Of a DNA stretch of 64,000 nucleotides, positions 24,947-35,900 are shown piece after piece. Both the position numbers and the translations under genes were made by a program. Numbering within the stretch: the stretch's first letter is position 1; each line of letters begins with the position of its first letter. The stretch is from Bacteroidaceae bacterium. Lineage in GTDB: Bacteria; Bacteroidota; Bacteroidia; Bacteroidales; Bacteroidaceae. The notes beneath the pieces are model-generated. The model was not told the DNA's origin, did no database searches, and saw only the letters and a program-made list of their open reading frames with translations. Location of the stretch: assembly GCA_024684455.1 (NCBI GenBank), contig JAIKWU010000013.1, forward strand, positions 62,001-126,000. Reading direction: 5' to 3'.

Positions 24947-27900
24947 CGCTTCATCTTTTTTTGACCATTAACAATATAGATGCCTGCGGGTAGTTCATCC
25001 CAGTCAGTTCCGGCATAGATGCCTTGCAGGGTGTAGATGCGCTGCGGCAGGTTGGCAGAGTCGTCGGCAATCGAGTCGATGTCCGTCACTATGCCGCCGA
25101 GGTTGAGTTTCACGCTCGAACCACCAGGAATGATGAAATAGGCACGCATACCCTTCAGCGCCGGCGTCGTGGTCTTGGCGGAAATGAGCGTGTTCGACTG
25201 CGTACCGTAGTAGTATTCAGAGGTGTAGTCCTCCCACAAACGCGGCGAATAGATGCCGCAGAACTCGTAGCCGTCGAAGGTGCTGCTAATCGGTTCTTGC
25301 GCCACGACAGCATTACCTCCGAAGGTAAACTCGGGCACAAGTACGCGACGTTCGGGCTTGACGAGGTAGGCGCGTCCTGCCTTCATCTCATAGACGTAGG
25401 TAAAGTTGAGCGTCGTACCCGTGAGCGAGGTGAACTCCAGCAGCATAGTCGAGTAACCCCACACCTTGTTGATTTGCTGCTCGCTGAGGTCGATGGGCGC
25501 GCAGAAGGTGTTCCACTGCGTGGGCGACAGCACGCGGTTGGTGGCCAGCGTGAGTTCATGCGTCTTCAGATTCGTGAGTTTCAGCGTTTCGCTACTGTTG
25601 TCATGGTTTTCGTCGAAGAAAACGGTGAGCGGCTGGAGTTGCAGGAAGCGGGCTTCGAGCATCTTGTTGCCGTGCATCGTAAAGTTCAACACAGCCGAGT
25701 CGCTCAGGAGCACGTCGTCCTCATACCATCCGTCGAAGTAGAAACCTGTCTGCGGCGTGGCTGTCAGTCGGAGGTCAGTGCCATAATCGATAAAGCCCGT
25801 GTCTGTGCCAGCCACGCGTCCGAATGCCTCCTCATAGTTGACGGTGAGGCTGTAGGTCTTCGGCATGAAGACGGCAGTAAGCGTCTGCGGACCTGTCTGG
25901 TGGAAGTCGAACGCTGCGTCGGTGCTGACAATGTCGTCGCCCTGTTTCCAGTGTACGAACGTGTAGCCTTCGTTGGCAACGGCGGCGACGCCGACCGTAC
26001 CGAAGTAGTCTTGGTCGCTGGTGCCTGGCGTGAGCACACCTGCGTCGGCAGGTTCGCTCTGGAGCGTCAGCCGTGCCTTTCCGTCGTGCACCTGAATCCA
26101 ACTGCTCATCTTACCGTTCTCGCCCGTGTAGCCTTCGGTGTCCTCAATCTCAGCCGTCTGGACGGTAATGCTGTAGTAGCCGTCGAGCGTCGTAAGCGAA
26201 GTCAGACCAATCTTGTACGTCACCTCGTTCACAGGCTTGATGATGACGCCGTCGAGCGTGAGCCTTTCGCCCTGGTGCATGACGGTGAGGTCTTCGGTCG
26301 TAAACGTCTCAGGACGTATGGGCTTGTTGAACGTCACCGTCACCGTATCCACAGGAATGCGCGTGTAACTGTCACGGGCAGGAATGCCGGAGAACTGCTG
26401 CACGGCAAGCACGGTGCTGGGACGCGTCTCGAACGTCAGCGTGTAGGTCTCGCCTGCGAGGGTCATTGAGTCGGCAAAGTGAATGAGGTTTTCATACACA
26501 GGTTCGTTCATGTCGATGAGCGTGCGGTCGGTCTGCCAGAAGTTTTCGAGTGGCAGACTCATGCAGCCGTTCTGCTTCGTCACTGCCTTGAGCATACGGC
26601 GTCCGCCAGTCGGATCTGCCAGGTTGCCGTAGTTCCAGCCCTGCTGCGAGGGTAGCACGGTGAGGGTGTACTCCGTATCGCTCAGTTTCTCAATATGTGT
26701 CTGAGTGACGGGATGAATGGGCCGCACGATGGCATTGCTCAGGTAGAGTTGGTCTGGCTCGTCATAGGTGTCCTCCTCGTCGTTGGCCATGAAGCCGATA
26801 AGGGGAGCGGAGGATGACGACGAGGTCGTGACATACGAGGTAGGGATGACAATCTGATGGATCAGTTCATGAATGGTGACCTGGTCAAGGAGCGAGAGGT
26901 CGGGATTGTCATACGAGGTGACGTGCGTGGCACGGACATCGTAGTCAAGGAAGTGTCCTGTCAGGGTCGAGGTGAGCCACCACTGAGCGTATGTCTGACT
27001 GTGGGCAGGAATGGTGCCAAAGTCGGTGACTACGCTACCACCCAGGGCCAGGGTTTTGTCGCCGCCGTTGAGTTGCGACGACTGAATCTCGAAGTTGACG
27101 AGCAGGCCCTTCTCGTTCTCTACAATCTGAGGCTGGTTGGTCAGCATCTTCACCTTCGTCGCATCGCCGTACCCCTTATTGTTGATAAGGAGCGAGAACT
27201 GTGAGGGAACGATGGGTTCGACGACATCCTTCGTGAGTGGGTCGTCGCCCAGGATGTCACGCTGCATGAAGTAGGTGAGGTCGAGTTCGGGCGACGGGTT
27301 GATGGTCAGCCGCTCGGCCTCTAATTCGCGTGTCATCTGCAAGCCCGTGAAGGGATCGACAAACGAAATGCTGCCGCTGAAGGTGTAGAGGAGCGGTTCG
27401 GTAGGAGCGGCATACTTCGTTGGGATAAAGATAATCTTTGCCGTACCCGTTTCACCTGCCGCCAGCGTCCAGCCGCTCTCGTAGTCGAGTTGTCCGCCAA
27501 AGCCTTCGAGTGTCTCTGTGTGAATCTCCATGATGCGAGCGTTGGCAATGTTGCCGTCGGGGTCTGTCACAACGAGATTTAACTTCACGTCGCGCATCTC
27601 GGTGTCGCTGCTACCGTTCACCACAGTCAGTGTGCCACGTACAGCCTCGCGCGTCATCGTCATCGTCTGATTGATTTCGAACCGAACTTTCGAGCAGACG
27701 TTACTGCGGTCGGACACAAGCAGTTCAAGCACCTTTTCGGCCTCCTTCTCCAGCAGTTCCTGTGTCGAAGCATAACCCATGCGCTGGGCCTGCATCTTGG
27801 CTGCCTGAATACGGAGCACGCAGTCGTCGAGGAAGGCGTAGTCGAAACTGCTGTCGGAGAGCCGCTGAACGACGGCATTAAATTCTGCATCGCTGAGCCA

Positions 27901-30900
27901 TGCAGGCTTCAGGCTTTCATAGTCGGCTGCCTCAATGCTCTTTCCCGCATCACGCGCCAACTTCACCGCTGTCACCAGCGGGGAGAGTTCTGTGTAGTCA
28001 TCGACATCAATGAGCACGTCGCCCAGCACATGGTAACTGTACAGCATGTTGTGATAGGCACCGTAACCTGCCACAACGCAACGGTTGACGTATGCCTTCC
28101 ACCACGAGGGCGAGGCTTCCCACATGTCGTCGTCGATCATCTCGTCGGTGATGGCCGAGGGTTCCGTATTGCCAGGCAACGTGAGCACAGGGTCAGTGAA
28201 GTAACCGAGTTCGGCATTGGCAGTCTCGTAGGTTTCTTTCAAACCCGTCATCCAGCCTTTCCACATCGCGCGGCATTCGTCGTCGGTCAGGTCTTCGTCC
28301 CACTCCGTCCGTCCGCTCACACGACGCGGCTTTGCACCGCTGCCTTCATAGACAGGCACCTTGCCGGTGTGCTTGGCCGAGATGCCGACGTCGGGGATGC
28401 CGAGTTTGTCCTTCGCCACATCACCAGCCACACCGACGCAGCCTTTCGTCATGCCTCCGGCAAAACCGCCCACGCTCTGCAGACCACCAATCACATCCTG
28501 ACCGTGGTCCGTCAGCCACGGGTCGCAACCCGCGGGCAGGATGCCTGGACGGGTGAAACTCACAGCGGCCAGATTCGGGAAGTTGTCGGCAATCCACGAG
28601 AACAGGCCTGGCAGTCCGCCATCGCCTGGATTCAGGCCACCGCCGCCGCCACCGCCGCCGCCCATGCCAGCGGCACAGGCTTCGCGCACCTGCAACTGGT
28701 GCATGACGTAGTCCTCGACATTGAAGTTTCCCGCATTCATGGCCTTGCAGACGTCAAACCAGCCTGCTATCATCTCCTGACCGCACTCTTCGGCACTCAG
28801 CCCTGCACGGCGGCGTTTCGTGTCACCACCCGTCACACTGGCTGTCACCTGTACGGGAATGGTCAGCGTCTGCTGCGGCATGAGGTCCCAAGGGCCGTTG
28901 ATGAGCGGAGTGAAGTCGTAGCCGTTGTCGCTTTCAGGCAGACGGAATGTGAGGTCGGGAGCCTTCACCAATCCAACGTTTGTCAGATGAACGTAGAAGA
29001 CGTATGGCAGTTGCTGGTCGGCCATGATAATCTTCTTGGGAGCGTCAATCACCACAACGGGCTTGGGCACATGAGTCTCATAGGTGACGGTGGTGACGAT
29101 GTCGTACTCATCCTCCACCTCCGTCTTCTCGTAGGTCATCGAGACCGAGATGGCATTGTAGGGGATGAAGACGCGCTCGGTCTGCGTAGTACCAGGGCTG
29201 ACCAGCACCGTCTTCATCATGCTTTCGTGCTTGGGGTGAGTCACGGTCAGCAGATACGAACCTTCGGCCACGTCGGCAAACGTCGCCAATCCGTCGCTGC
29301 CCGTCACTGCCTGGTGCAGCAGTTGCTGGCTGACGGGATGTTTCAGTGCCACAGTCGCACCTTCGACGTGAGGAGCCTCCTCTGTATTATAGGTAAACTC
29401 GTCCCACACATCGACCACGAGCGTACCTGTTGCGTCCGACACCGTTTCGAGCCGGTAGCCGATGTTCAGGCCACTGCCGTTCTGACAACCGACAAACAGG
29501 TTTCCGCTGACCACCGACATCAGTTCCATGTCGGCAGTCGGTGTGAGTTGGAGCATAATGGTAGCCTTCTCGCCCTGTGCAAGCGAAGCCATACGCTGTG
29601 GCGTGGCGAGCGAGAGGAACGATGCTTCGCCCAGGTCAATCTGTATCTCGCCCGTTTCTTGGCGGCCTTCGTTCCAGATAGTGATGGGATAAGTGCGCGT
29701 CGCACCCTTCGTCATCGTGGTGCGGATGCTGCTGGCATCGCTTTTCAGGACAGCCTTGCTGGGATAGACCACGAAGTAGAGCGTCTGGTCCGTCGCCGCA
29801 CCTTCGCTACTGCGGAGCCGTACGGAACAGGTTTGCCACCGACGCAGGTCGTCCGATACCGAAAGTCCTGTGAGGTGGAAAATCAGCCTACCCGTACTGC
29901 CAGCCGACAATGTCGGCAGCGACTCGAAAGTCAGACCCACATTCGCAGGCAGGTTCGTAGCCGCCGTGGCGGTGATGTTAGTGAGGTCAAGGTTGCCGTG
30001 GTTGTAGAGGTCGATGTAGCCGTCCAACGTCTCGCCCACTTCCAGTTCGTGGGTCAGGAAACGGCAGTCGCTGCGACGCATTCCGCGCACCTCGACCGTA
30101 GCCATCGGTGTGGTCAGTTCCTCACCATGCAGACAGACACCCAGCGAGAGCGTTCCTGCCACATTACCCTCGAGCACGTACTCCGTCACGTAGTGTCCCT
30201 GACCGTCAGTCATGGCAGTCGTAGTCAGTCTCTCTCCGCCCATGATGACATAGACCTCTATCTCGCGGTTGCGGCTTTCGAGTCCTGTCACGTCGCCCGT
30301 GATGATGATGCTTTCGCCGTTGTTATAGACGCTCTTGTCCGTCTCGACCGTTGCAGTGAACAGCGGCAGAATATCCACACTGACGGCAACAGAACTGTTG
30401 TTGCTATAGTTCAGTTCGGTGAACGAGCGGTCGGCATTGGCTGTCACACGCAGGGCAGACGTACCGGCCTTCTCACTCAGCACCACGGTACGGGTCAGCG
30501 TCACCTCGTCGCCAGGTTGGATAGGCTCATCGGTGTAGAGCGTAGCCGACGACGTCGAGCCGCAAAAGAGCATGAGGGGCAGACGGGCAGGAAGCGGAGC
30601 ATAGCCGTCGTTGCGCACGGTGATGCACACGTCGGCCTCATGTCCGGCAGTCACCACGTCGGTGAGCACGCCAAAAGCGGTCACCACGGCGTCGGGCAGC
30701 GTCTGGTCGGTGGCTTGCACCCAGCAGGTGCCGCTGGCATAGTCTGTAGCCGAAGCCGTGAAGGTGAGCATACGGCTGTCGGCCTCGGTGGCGTTACGAC
30801 CGAGGTCCACCGTGAAGGATGCCGTTTGCTGTCCGGCAGGAATGGTCACGGTAGCAGGCCAAGTGAGTTCGTCCGGTGCGTCATCGACAGCAATGCTGAC

Positions 30901-32835
30901 GATGAGGGCCGTGGTAGGCGTATCGTTGCGGCTGACGGTGAAAACGTTGCCGGTCGAGCCTTCGAGCATGTTGCTGCTATGGGCAGCAAGGGTGAGGGCA
31001 GCGCCGTCGTCGTCGAGGATATGGATGGTCTGCGAGGCCACACCACCGTTCGTGCCGAGTGCCTGACAGTAGCACGAAGCGATATAGACGGCAGCCACAA
31101 GCACCACGTCGCGGTCGCCCTGCTTCTGTGCGTCATCGACGACACCGAGTTGGAACTGCACCTCGGTCGTACCCTTCGGCATGGTGAGCGTCTTCGTGGG
31201 CAAGTAGAGGTCGGTGTCGGTTGAGGCAGATAGTTTGATGGTAAGTTTCGTGTTGGTGTTCGACGTACGAACGAGTCGGCCGACCATCGCCGTCGGACCT
31301 GCACCCTCGCTCACTGTGGTCGGTGTGACGATGAGTTGCAAGTCAGGCATGTCGTTGTCCTTGAGCAGGACAGTGGCACGGGCATTCTCGTAGTTGGGAG
31401 CCGTGACGGTGAAGTCGATGTACTGCTCATCTTGCACTTCATCGTCGTCGGTTGCTGTCAGCGTGACGCTCATTTCACTTTCACCGGCAGGAACGGTCAC
31501 CGACGAAGGCATGTTGAAGCGCGAGGGACGTGAGCAGACGAGGTTGACCTTCAGGTCTTGCTGCACGGGCGTGATGCCCACGGTCAGGGTCAACGTCTCG
31601 CCTTCGGTCAGTTCGTCGGGCAGAGCCGTGAGACTGAGTGTGGGGTGTTCGTCATCGCGCAACTTCACCGTGTTCTCCACCAGCGCATAGCCGTTCGCAG
31701 CGGGGACTCTGAACGTGAAGAGCGTGTCGGCAGGGTCATCGACTGCGTTGTTGCCGGCTACGGTCAGCGAGAAATGCAGCGACGAATTGCCTTTACTGAA
31801 CGTCAGCGACGAAGGACCACTCACACGGTCGCTGCCAAGGGTGCGGCTCAGCGTGAAAGTCTGTGACGACGCGCGGCTGCCGCTTCGCTCTAAGTAGCAT
31901 CCGTAAGAGTTCGTTGCGTCGGTCTCGGTCAGCGCATTGGTAGGCATCTGCAGATAGAGCAGTTTGCGCATCGAGTAGGTGCTGCCGCTCTGTGTCGTGT
32001 TGTTCTGCTGATATTCCTTTCGTTCGCCCGAGTCGCTGTTGGGCACCAGTTTCACCTGCACCTTGAAGTTGCCGTCGATTCCAGGCAGACGCGGCACAGT
32101 CACCGTCGCTGTACGCGCTACCGATGCTCCTGCAGCCAGCACGTCGGTGTAGTTCTGTGCTGTGAGTGTGCAACTTTCGCCTGTTGCGGTTGAGACGAGC
32201 GACAATTGTTCCTTCCATCCGCCCTGACTGGCAATGCTGCCCACGTTGTTTACCGTCCAGGCAAGCGAAATTTCGTCGCTAGGGCTGGCCGTCGAGCCCG
32301 ATGTCAGGCTCACGTTCGTGACGGTGAAGTCGGGGTTGGCAGAGATGATGAGCGAACCGTCCGTGTAGCCTGTCATCACGTTGTGTCCGAGCGAGTCGCT
32401 CACGACGACGTTCGACACCGTGAGCGGATAGGTGCCACCCTCCTCCATCGGTGCCGTCCCACTGATGTTGGCACGCACCGAGAACACGATGCCTCGGTTG
32501 GCGCGCAGCGGTTGGTTGGTGGGCGAGACAAGGATGAAGCGATAGGTCTGGGTGGAACCCTGACGGATGGCGCGGACACGGTGGTCGGCCACACGTGTGT
32601 CTTCGGTCTTGAGATACGATGCCGAGGTCTCCATCGTCACGCCATCGGGCACGGTGAGGTCCAACTGCACAGCCGTGACGCTGGGATTGGTGTTCTCTAA
32701 ATAAATCGGTACATAGACCGATGTGCTCATCATGGCCGACACATCGCCCACACGCAGGCGGTTGACGTCCTGCGCCACGGCATGCAGCCCCATCAGCAGC
32801 AATGCAAGGAGAAATGAAATTCGAAAAGTCTTCAT
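24943..32835 (-). CDS. giant multidomain secreted surface protein (2630 residues)
   Basis: Signal peptide at residues 1-21 (ending HAVAQ). Then a cohesin-like beta domain (about 22-165), a CARDB-like domain (about 170-290), about four Calx-beta-like modules (300-710, with DDEHPTLSLTALPDELTEGE and similar), a further CARDB-like region, a carboxypeptidase-regulatory-like module (about 1145-1210), a helical part with a nine-glycine stretch near 1395, two InlB-type bacterial repeats (about 2260-2395, FVHWKQGD and FDGWYEDD), and a C-terminal tail LPAGIYIVNGQKKMKR like the sorting tails of Prevotella surface proteins. Adhesion or matrix binding is the likely role. Export by the type IX system (sprA is in this window) is inferred. 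It is downstream of the BspA-like gene and overlaps a small gene. Confidence 0.85.
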   Translation of the reverse strand: MKTFRISFLLALLLMGLHAVAQDVNRLRVGDVSAMMSTSVYVPIYLENTNPSVTAVQLDLTVPDGVTMETSASYLKTEDTRVADHRVRAIRQGSTQTYRFILVSPTNQPLRANRGIVFSVRANISGTAPMEEGGTYPLTVSNVVVSDSLGHNVMTGYTDGSLIISANPDFTVTNVSLTSGSTASPSDEISLAWTVNNVGSIASQGGWKEQLSLVSTATGESCTLTAQNYTDVLAAGASVARTATVTVPRLPGIDGNFKVQVKLVPNSDSGERKEYQQNNTTQSGSTYSMRKLLYLQMPTNALTETDATNSYGCYLERSGSRASSQTFTLSRTLGSDRVSGPSSLTFSKGNSSLHFSLTVAGNNAVDDPADTLFTFRVPAANGYALVENTVKLRDDEHPTLSLTALPDELTEGETLTLTVGITPVQQDLKVNLVCSRPSRFNMPSSVTVPAGESEMSVTLTATDDDEVQDEQYIDFTVTAPNYENARATVLLKDNDMPDLQLIVTPTTVSEGAGPTAMVGRLVRTSNTNTKLTIKLSASTDTDLYLPTKTLTMPKGTTEVQFQLGVVDDAQKQGDRDVVLVAAVYIASCYCQALGTNGGVASQTIHILDDDGAALTLAAHSSNMLEGSTGNVFTVSRNDTPTTALIVSIAVDDAPDELTWPATVTIPAGQQTASFTVDLGRNATEADSRMLTFTASATDYASGTCWVQATDQTLPDAVVTAFGVLTDVVTAGHEADVCITVRNDGYAPLPARLPLMLFCGSTSSATLYTDEPIQPGDEVTLTRTVVLSEKAGTSALRVTANADRSFTELNYSNNSSVAVSVDILPLFTATVETDKSVYNNGESIIITGDVTGLESRNREIEVYVIMGGERLTTTAMTDGQGHYVTEYVLEGNVAGTLSLGVCLHGEELTTPMATVEVRGMRRSDCRFLTHELEVGETLDGYIDLYNHGNLDLTNITATAATNLPANVGLTFESLPTLSAGSTGRLIFHLTGLSVSDDLRRWQTCSVRLRSSEGAATDQTLYFVVYPSKAVLKSDASSIRTTMTKGATRTYPITIWNEGRQETGEIQIDLGEASFLSLATPQRMASLAQGEKATIMLQLTPTADMELMSVVSGNLFVGCQNGSGLNIGYRLETVSDATGTLVVDVWDEFTYNTEEAPHVEGATVALKHPVSQQLLHQAVTGSDGLATFADVAEGSYLLTVTHPKHESMMKTVLVSPGTTQTERVFIPYNAISVSMTYEKTEVEDEYDIVTTVTYETHVPKPVVVIDAPKKIIMADQQLPYVFYVHLTNVGLVKAPDLTFRLPESDNGYDFTPLINGPWDLMPQQTLTIPVQVTASVTGGDTKRRRAGLSAEECGQEMIAGWFDVCKAMNAGNFNVEDYVMHQLQVREACAAGMGGGGGGGGGLNPGDGGLPGLFSWIADNFPNLAAVSFTRPGILPAGCDPWLTDHGQDVIGGLQSVGGFAGGMTKGCVGVAGDVAKDKLGIPDVGISAKHTGKVPVYEGSGAKPRRVSGRTEWDEDLTDDECRAMWKGWMTGLKETYETANAELGYFTDPVLTLPGNTEPSAITDEMIDDDMWEASPSWWKAYVNRCVVAGYGAYHNMLYSYHVLGDVLIDVDDYTELSPLVTAVKLARDAGKSIEAADYESLKPAWLSDAEFNAVVQRLSDSSFDYAFLDDCVLRIQAAKMQAQRMGYASTQELLEKEAEKVLELLVSDRSNVCSKVRFEINQTMTMTREAVRGTLTVVNGSSDTEMRDVKLNLVVTDPDGNIANARIMEIHTETLEGFGGQLDYESGWTLAAGETGTAKIIFIPTKYAAPTEPLLYTFSGSISFVDPFTGLQMTRELEAERLTINPSPELDLTYFMQRDILGDDPLTKDVVEPIVPSQFSLLINNKGYGDATKVKMLTNQPQIVENEKGLLVNFEIQSSQLNGGDKTLALGGSVVTDFGTIPAHSQTYAQWWLTSTLTGHFLDYDVRATHVTSYDNPDLSLLDQVTIHELIHQIVIPTSYVTTSSSSSAPLIGFMANDEEDTYDEPDQLYLSNAIVRPIHPVTQTHIEKLSDTEYTLTVLPSQQGWNYGNLADPTGGRRMLKAVTKQNGCMSLPLENFWQTDRTLIDMNEPVYENLIHFADSMTLAGETYTLTFETRPSTVLAVQQFSGIPARDSYTRIPVDTVTVTFNKPIRPETFTTEDLTVMHQGERLTLDGVIIKPVNEVTYKIGLTSLTTLDGYYSITVQTAEIEDTEGYTGENGKMSSWIQVHDGKARLTLQSEPADAGVLTPGTSDQDYFGTVGVAAVANEGYTFVHWKQGDDIVSTDAAFDFHQTGPQTLTAVFMPKTYSLTVNYEEAFGRVAGTDTGFIDYGTDLRLTATPQTGFYFDGWYEDDVLLSDSAVLNFTMHGNKMLEARFLQLQPLTVFFDENHDNSSETLKLTNLKTHELTLATNRVLSPTQWNTFCAPIDLSEQQINKVWGYSTMLLEFTSLTGTTLNFTYVYEMKAGRAYLVKPERRVLVPEFTFGGNAVVAQEPISSTFDGYEFCGIYSPRLWEDYTSEYYYGTQSNTLISAKTTTPALKGMRAYFIIPGGSSVKLNLGGIVTDIDSIADDSANLPQRIYTLQGIYAGTDWDELPAGIYIVNGQKKMKR

Positions 32836-32859
32836 ATTTGATGTTTTTTGTTTATACGG

Positions 32860-32939
32860 CTAAGCACTTGGAAAATTAACGCTAAGCACTTGGAAAATTA
32901 ACGCTAAGCACTTAGCGTTTTTTCTCCAAGTGCTTGGAG
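32860..32939. repeat. spaced 22-bp array, family 1 (between two surface-protein genes)
   Basis: Units begin at 32860, 32882, 32904 and 32926, exactly 22 bp apart, each opening with a 12-bp palindrome of form CYAAGYRCTTRG. On the minus strand the unit core is CCAAGTGCTTAGCGTT, the same as unit 2 of the array after radA. The hairpin CGCTAAGTGCTTAGCG with TTAATTTT behind it (minus strand) sits 3 bp after the BspA-like stop and could attenuate transcription into the giant gene. Confidence 0.85.
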
Positions 32940-32941
32940 GT

Positions 32942-35900
32942 TTATTTCAGATGTACCTTTTTTCCATTCACGATATAGAGTCCGCGCGTCGGAACTTCTG
33001 TGCGGCGACCAGTGAGGTCATAGACGGCATTCGCATCGTTCACGTCCTTAAAGTCGTTAAGGTCATGAATGCCAGTGGCAGAACCGCCCGCGATGGTCAG
33101 CGGAATCAGCGTGGCATCGATGTCGGAGACCGTGGCGTCAAGCACGTCGGCATCGAGCGTTGCCAGGACGTGTCTGCCAGCAGGCAGTTCGTCGCCGAAA
33201 AGCGAGTAGAAGATGACGCGGTGCATGTCGCCCTGCTGTTTCTCACCCTTCGAGAACCACTGCATCGCGTCGGTCCATTCGACATTGCCGTCGCCCAGCA
33301 CAAACTCGAAGGCTGCGACAGGCACCTCCGTCGTCAGGACAAGCGAGCCGTTCTCAATGGAAAGGATGGCTGGAGTCTCTGGATTATCAGGATAGTCTGA
33401 CGTTTCCGGAGCAGGGTTGCGACGCTTTGCGGAAATCGTAGGCGTGATATCGGCATCGAGCAGCACATTGACCTCGGCCACAACGTCTTGCACGTTGATG
33501 ACGTTGTCGTCGTCAATGAGGTTGCCGGCTGTAAAGTTGAAGGGATAGTAACGTGCCCAGTAGGTTTCGCTCAGCGCATAGTTGAGCAGTTTCTGCAGGT
33601 CATCGACCTTGAGTTGGTTGTCGAAGTTGACGTCGCCTGCATCGAAGTCCATCTGCACACGGATGATGTTGCCGCTGTTCGAGGCATAGACGAGAGTGCC
33701 GACGGGCAGGCTATACCAGCCGTCGCCACTGTTATAGGTATAATAAGAAGGATAGTAATTGTTGTTGGTCAGATACCAGGAGTAGGACATACCCCACGTG
33801 CGCTGCGACTCCACTTTTGTGTCGCGCAGATAGAGATTGCACGAATTGTTGTAGTTAGACGTGCCGTTCTTCACGTGGTTGTAGCGCATGAGGCTAGGCA
33901 GGGCGGCATGATTCAGGAGGTCAGCCCAAGTGAAAGTGATGTCGGTGAGGTCCTGACCCGTGTATTCAAGGTTTGTGATGTGGTCGGGCAGCACGGGCGA
34001 GATGTCGCGGATGCGGTTGTTCGCCACGCGCAGGTCGGTGAGGTTGGGGAAACGCACCGCCAGAGGGGTGAGATTGCCCGTGAGTTGGTTGTCCGACAGG
34101 TCGAGCAGTCGCAGGCTGTCGTTCTGGGCAACGGACGCAGCGAGCGTGGTGAGGTTGCCCGTGAGTTGGTTGCCGTCGAGGTTGAGGTTGCGCAACAGCG
34201 GCAGAGAGAAGACTGCGACGGGCAGCGTGCCGCTGAGTCCGTTGCCCGACAGTGCCAGACTGACGATGTGGCCGTCGCTCACCGTCACGCCGTAGGGAAC
34301 GCTGCTCTCCGTCTTCGACTCGCTCAGAATCCACTGCCGCTTCCAGTTCGGCCCGTCGGTATCGGCAGGAATCTGACGGAGCACTGCCCATTCGGCATCG
34401 TCGAGGGCGTCGAAGGTGTAGTCCTCCTCAACAATCGTCATCTTGTTGTAATACTGATTGGCACGATAGGCCTCTGCACTGCCGCGTGGCACGTAGAGAA
34501 TCGTGGGCGACTGGCCCTGCGACTGCGAGGCGCTGGGCGGCGTGACGGCCTTGATATGCAGGTCTGTAATGTACGTATTGTTGATGCCGTAGTAGTCGGT
34601 GCCTGTCAGCGTGGCGGGCAGATAGAGCGACTTCAATTTGCTGCATCCCAGAAAGTGGGGGCCCCACGACGTGACGTTGGCATCGACCACAGCCAGCGTA
34701 AGGTTCGCGCAGTAGGTAAACACGCCGGCACTGTAGTAAGAAGTCATACGTGTCACGTTGGCGGGCACATAGACCTCGGTGAGCGCGTCGCATTGGTTGA
34801 ACGACGACTGACCGAGCGTGGTAAGTGTGGAGGGGAAGTGGATGCTACGCAGCGACGTACACTTGTCGAAGGCTGTACTTTGAATCGTCATCAGTCCCTC
34901 GGGAAGGTTGATGTCGGTCAGAGCGGTGCAACTATTAAAGGCGTTCTGGCCAATCGAGGTGATGCGCGCGGGCAACGTGACCGTCGGCAGCGACTTGCAG
35001 TTCTGGAAACACTGAGAGGGGATGGTGGTCACACCTGCTGGAATATTGACCGACGTCAGTGCCGTGCAGCCATAGAAACAACCCTGGCCCAGCGACGTCA
35101 CACCGTCGGGGATGACGACCTGCTGCAGGGACGTACAACCGCTGAACATGCTCTGCGAGAGCGACGTGAGACGCGTGGAGATGTGGACATCGGTCAGCGA
35201 AGTGCAGCCATTGAAGAGAGCAGAAGCAACAGTGGTCACGGCATCAGGCAGGGAAATGGACCTGAGGGCGGTGCAGTCGCGGAAGATACCCTGTCCGTCG
35301 AGGGTGGTGAGGGCGTCGGGCAGGGTGAGCGCGGCGAGCGACGAGCAGCCTTCGAAAGCAGAGGAATTGATGCGCGTCAGCGTGCTCGGCAACTGCACGT
35401 CGGCCAGGCGCGTACAGTTTTGGAACGCAGCGTAGGGCACGGTCGTGATGCCTTCGGGGAGGGTGATAGCGGTGATGGACTTGCAGCCAGAGAAGACACT
35501 GCCGCCGAGCGAAGTGAGTGTGGCAGGCATGTCGAGGTTCTGCAGCGACGTGCAACCATAGAAGCAACTGCTGCCGATGGAGGTCAAGCCTGCAGGCAGT
35601 GTCACATGCTGCAGTGACGTGCAACTACGGAAGAAGTAGTCGGGCAGCGAAGTCACACCGACAGGTATGTTCACCGTCGTGAGTTTCGGACATTTGTCGA
35701 ACAGTTGGTTGGGCAGTCGGGTAAGGCCGCTGGGCAGGGTCACACTCTCCAAGTTAGGACAATCTGCGAAGATGTTGTTGCCCAAACTGTTCACCGTCTC
35801 GGGCAACACTAACGAACGGATGCCGCTGCCGCGGAAGGCACTGACTTCCACTTTTTGCAACTGTGCTGGCAAGGTCAGTTCAGTGAGCGATGTGCAGCCA

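Noticed and set aside
24943..32835. Long open frames on the opposite strand, such as 28030-31224 (1064 codons)
   Set aside because: They lie wholly antisense to the giant surface-protein gene, show no motifs or signal sequence, and have arginine/histidine-rich composition typical of shadow frames in GC-rich DNA.
32860..32939. CRISPR array
   Set aside because: Units are 22 bp with no unique spacers, only four copies, and no cas genes.
33488..35617. 709-codon open frame antisense to the BspA-like gene
   Set aside because: Its internal repeats mirror the leucine-rich repeats of the real gene; no independent start signals or family motifs.
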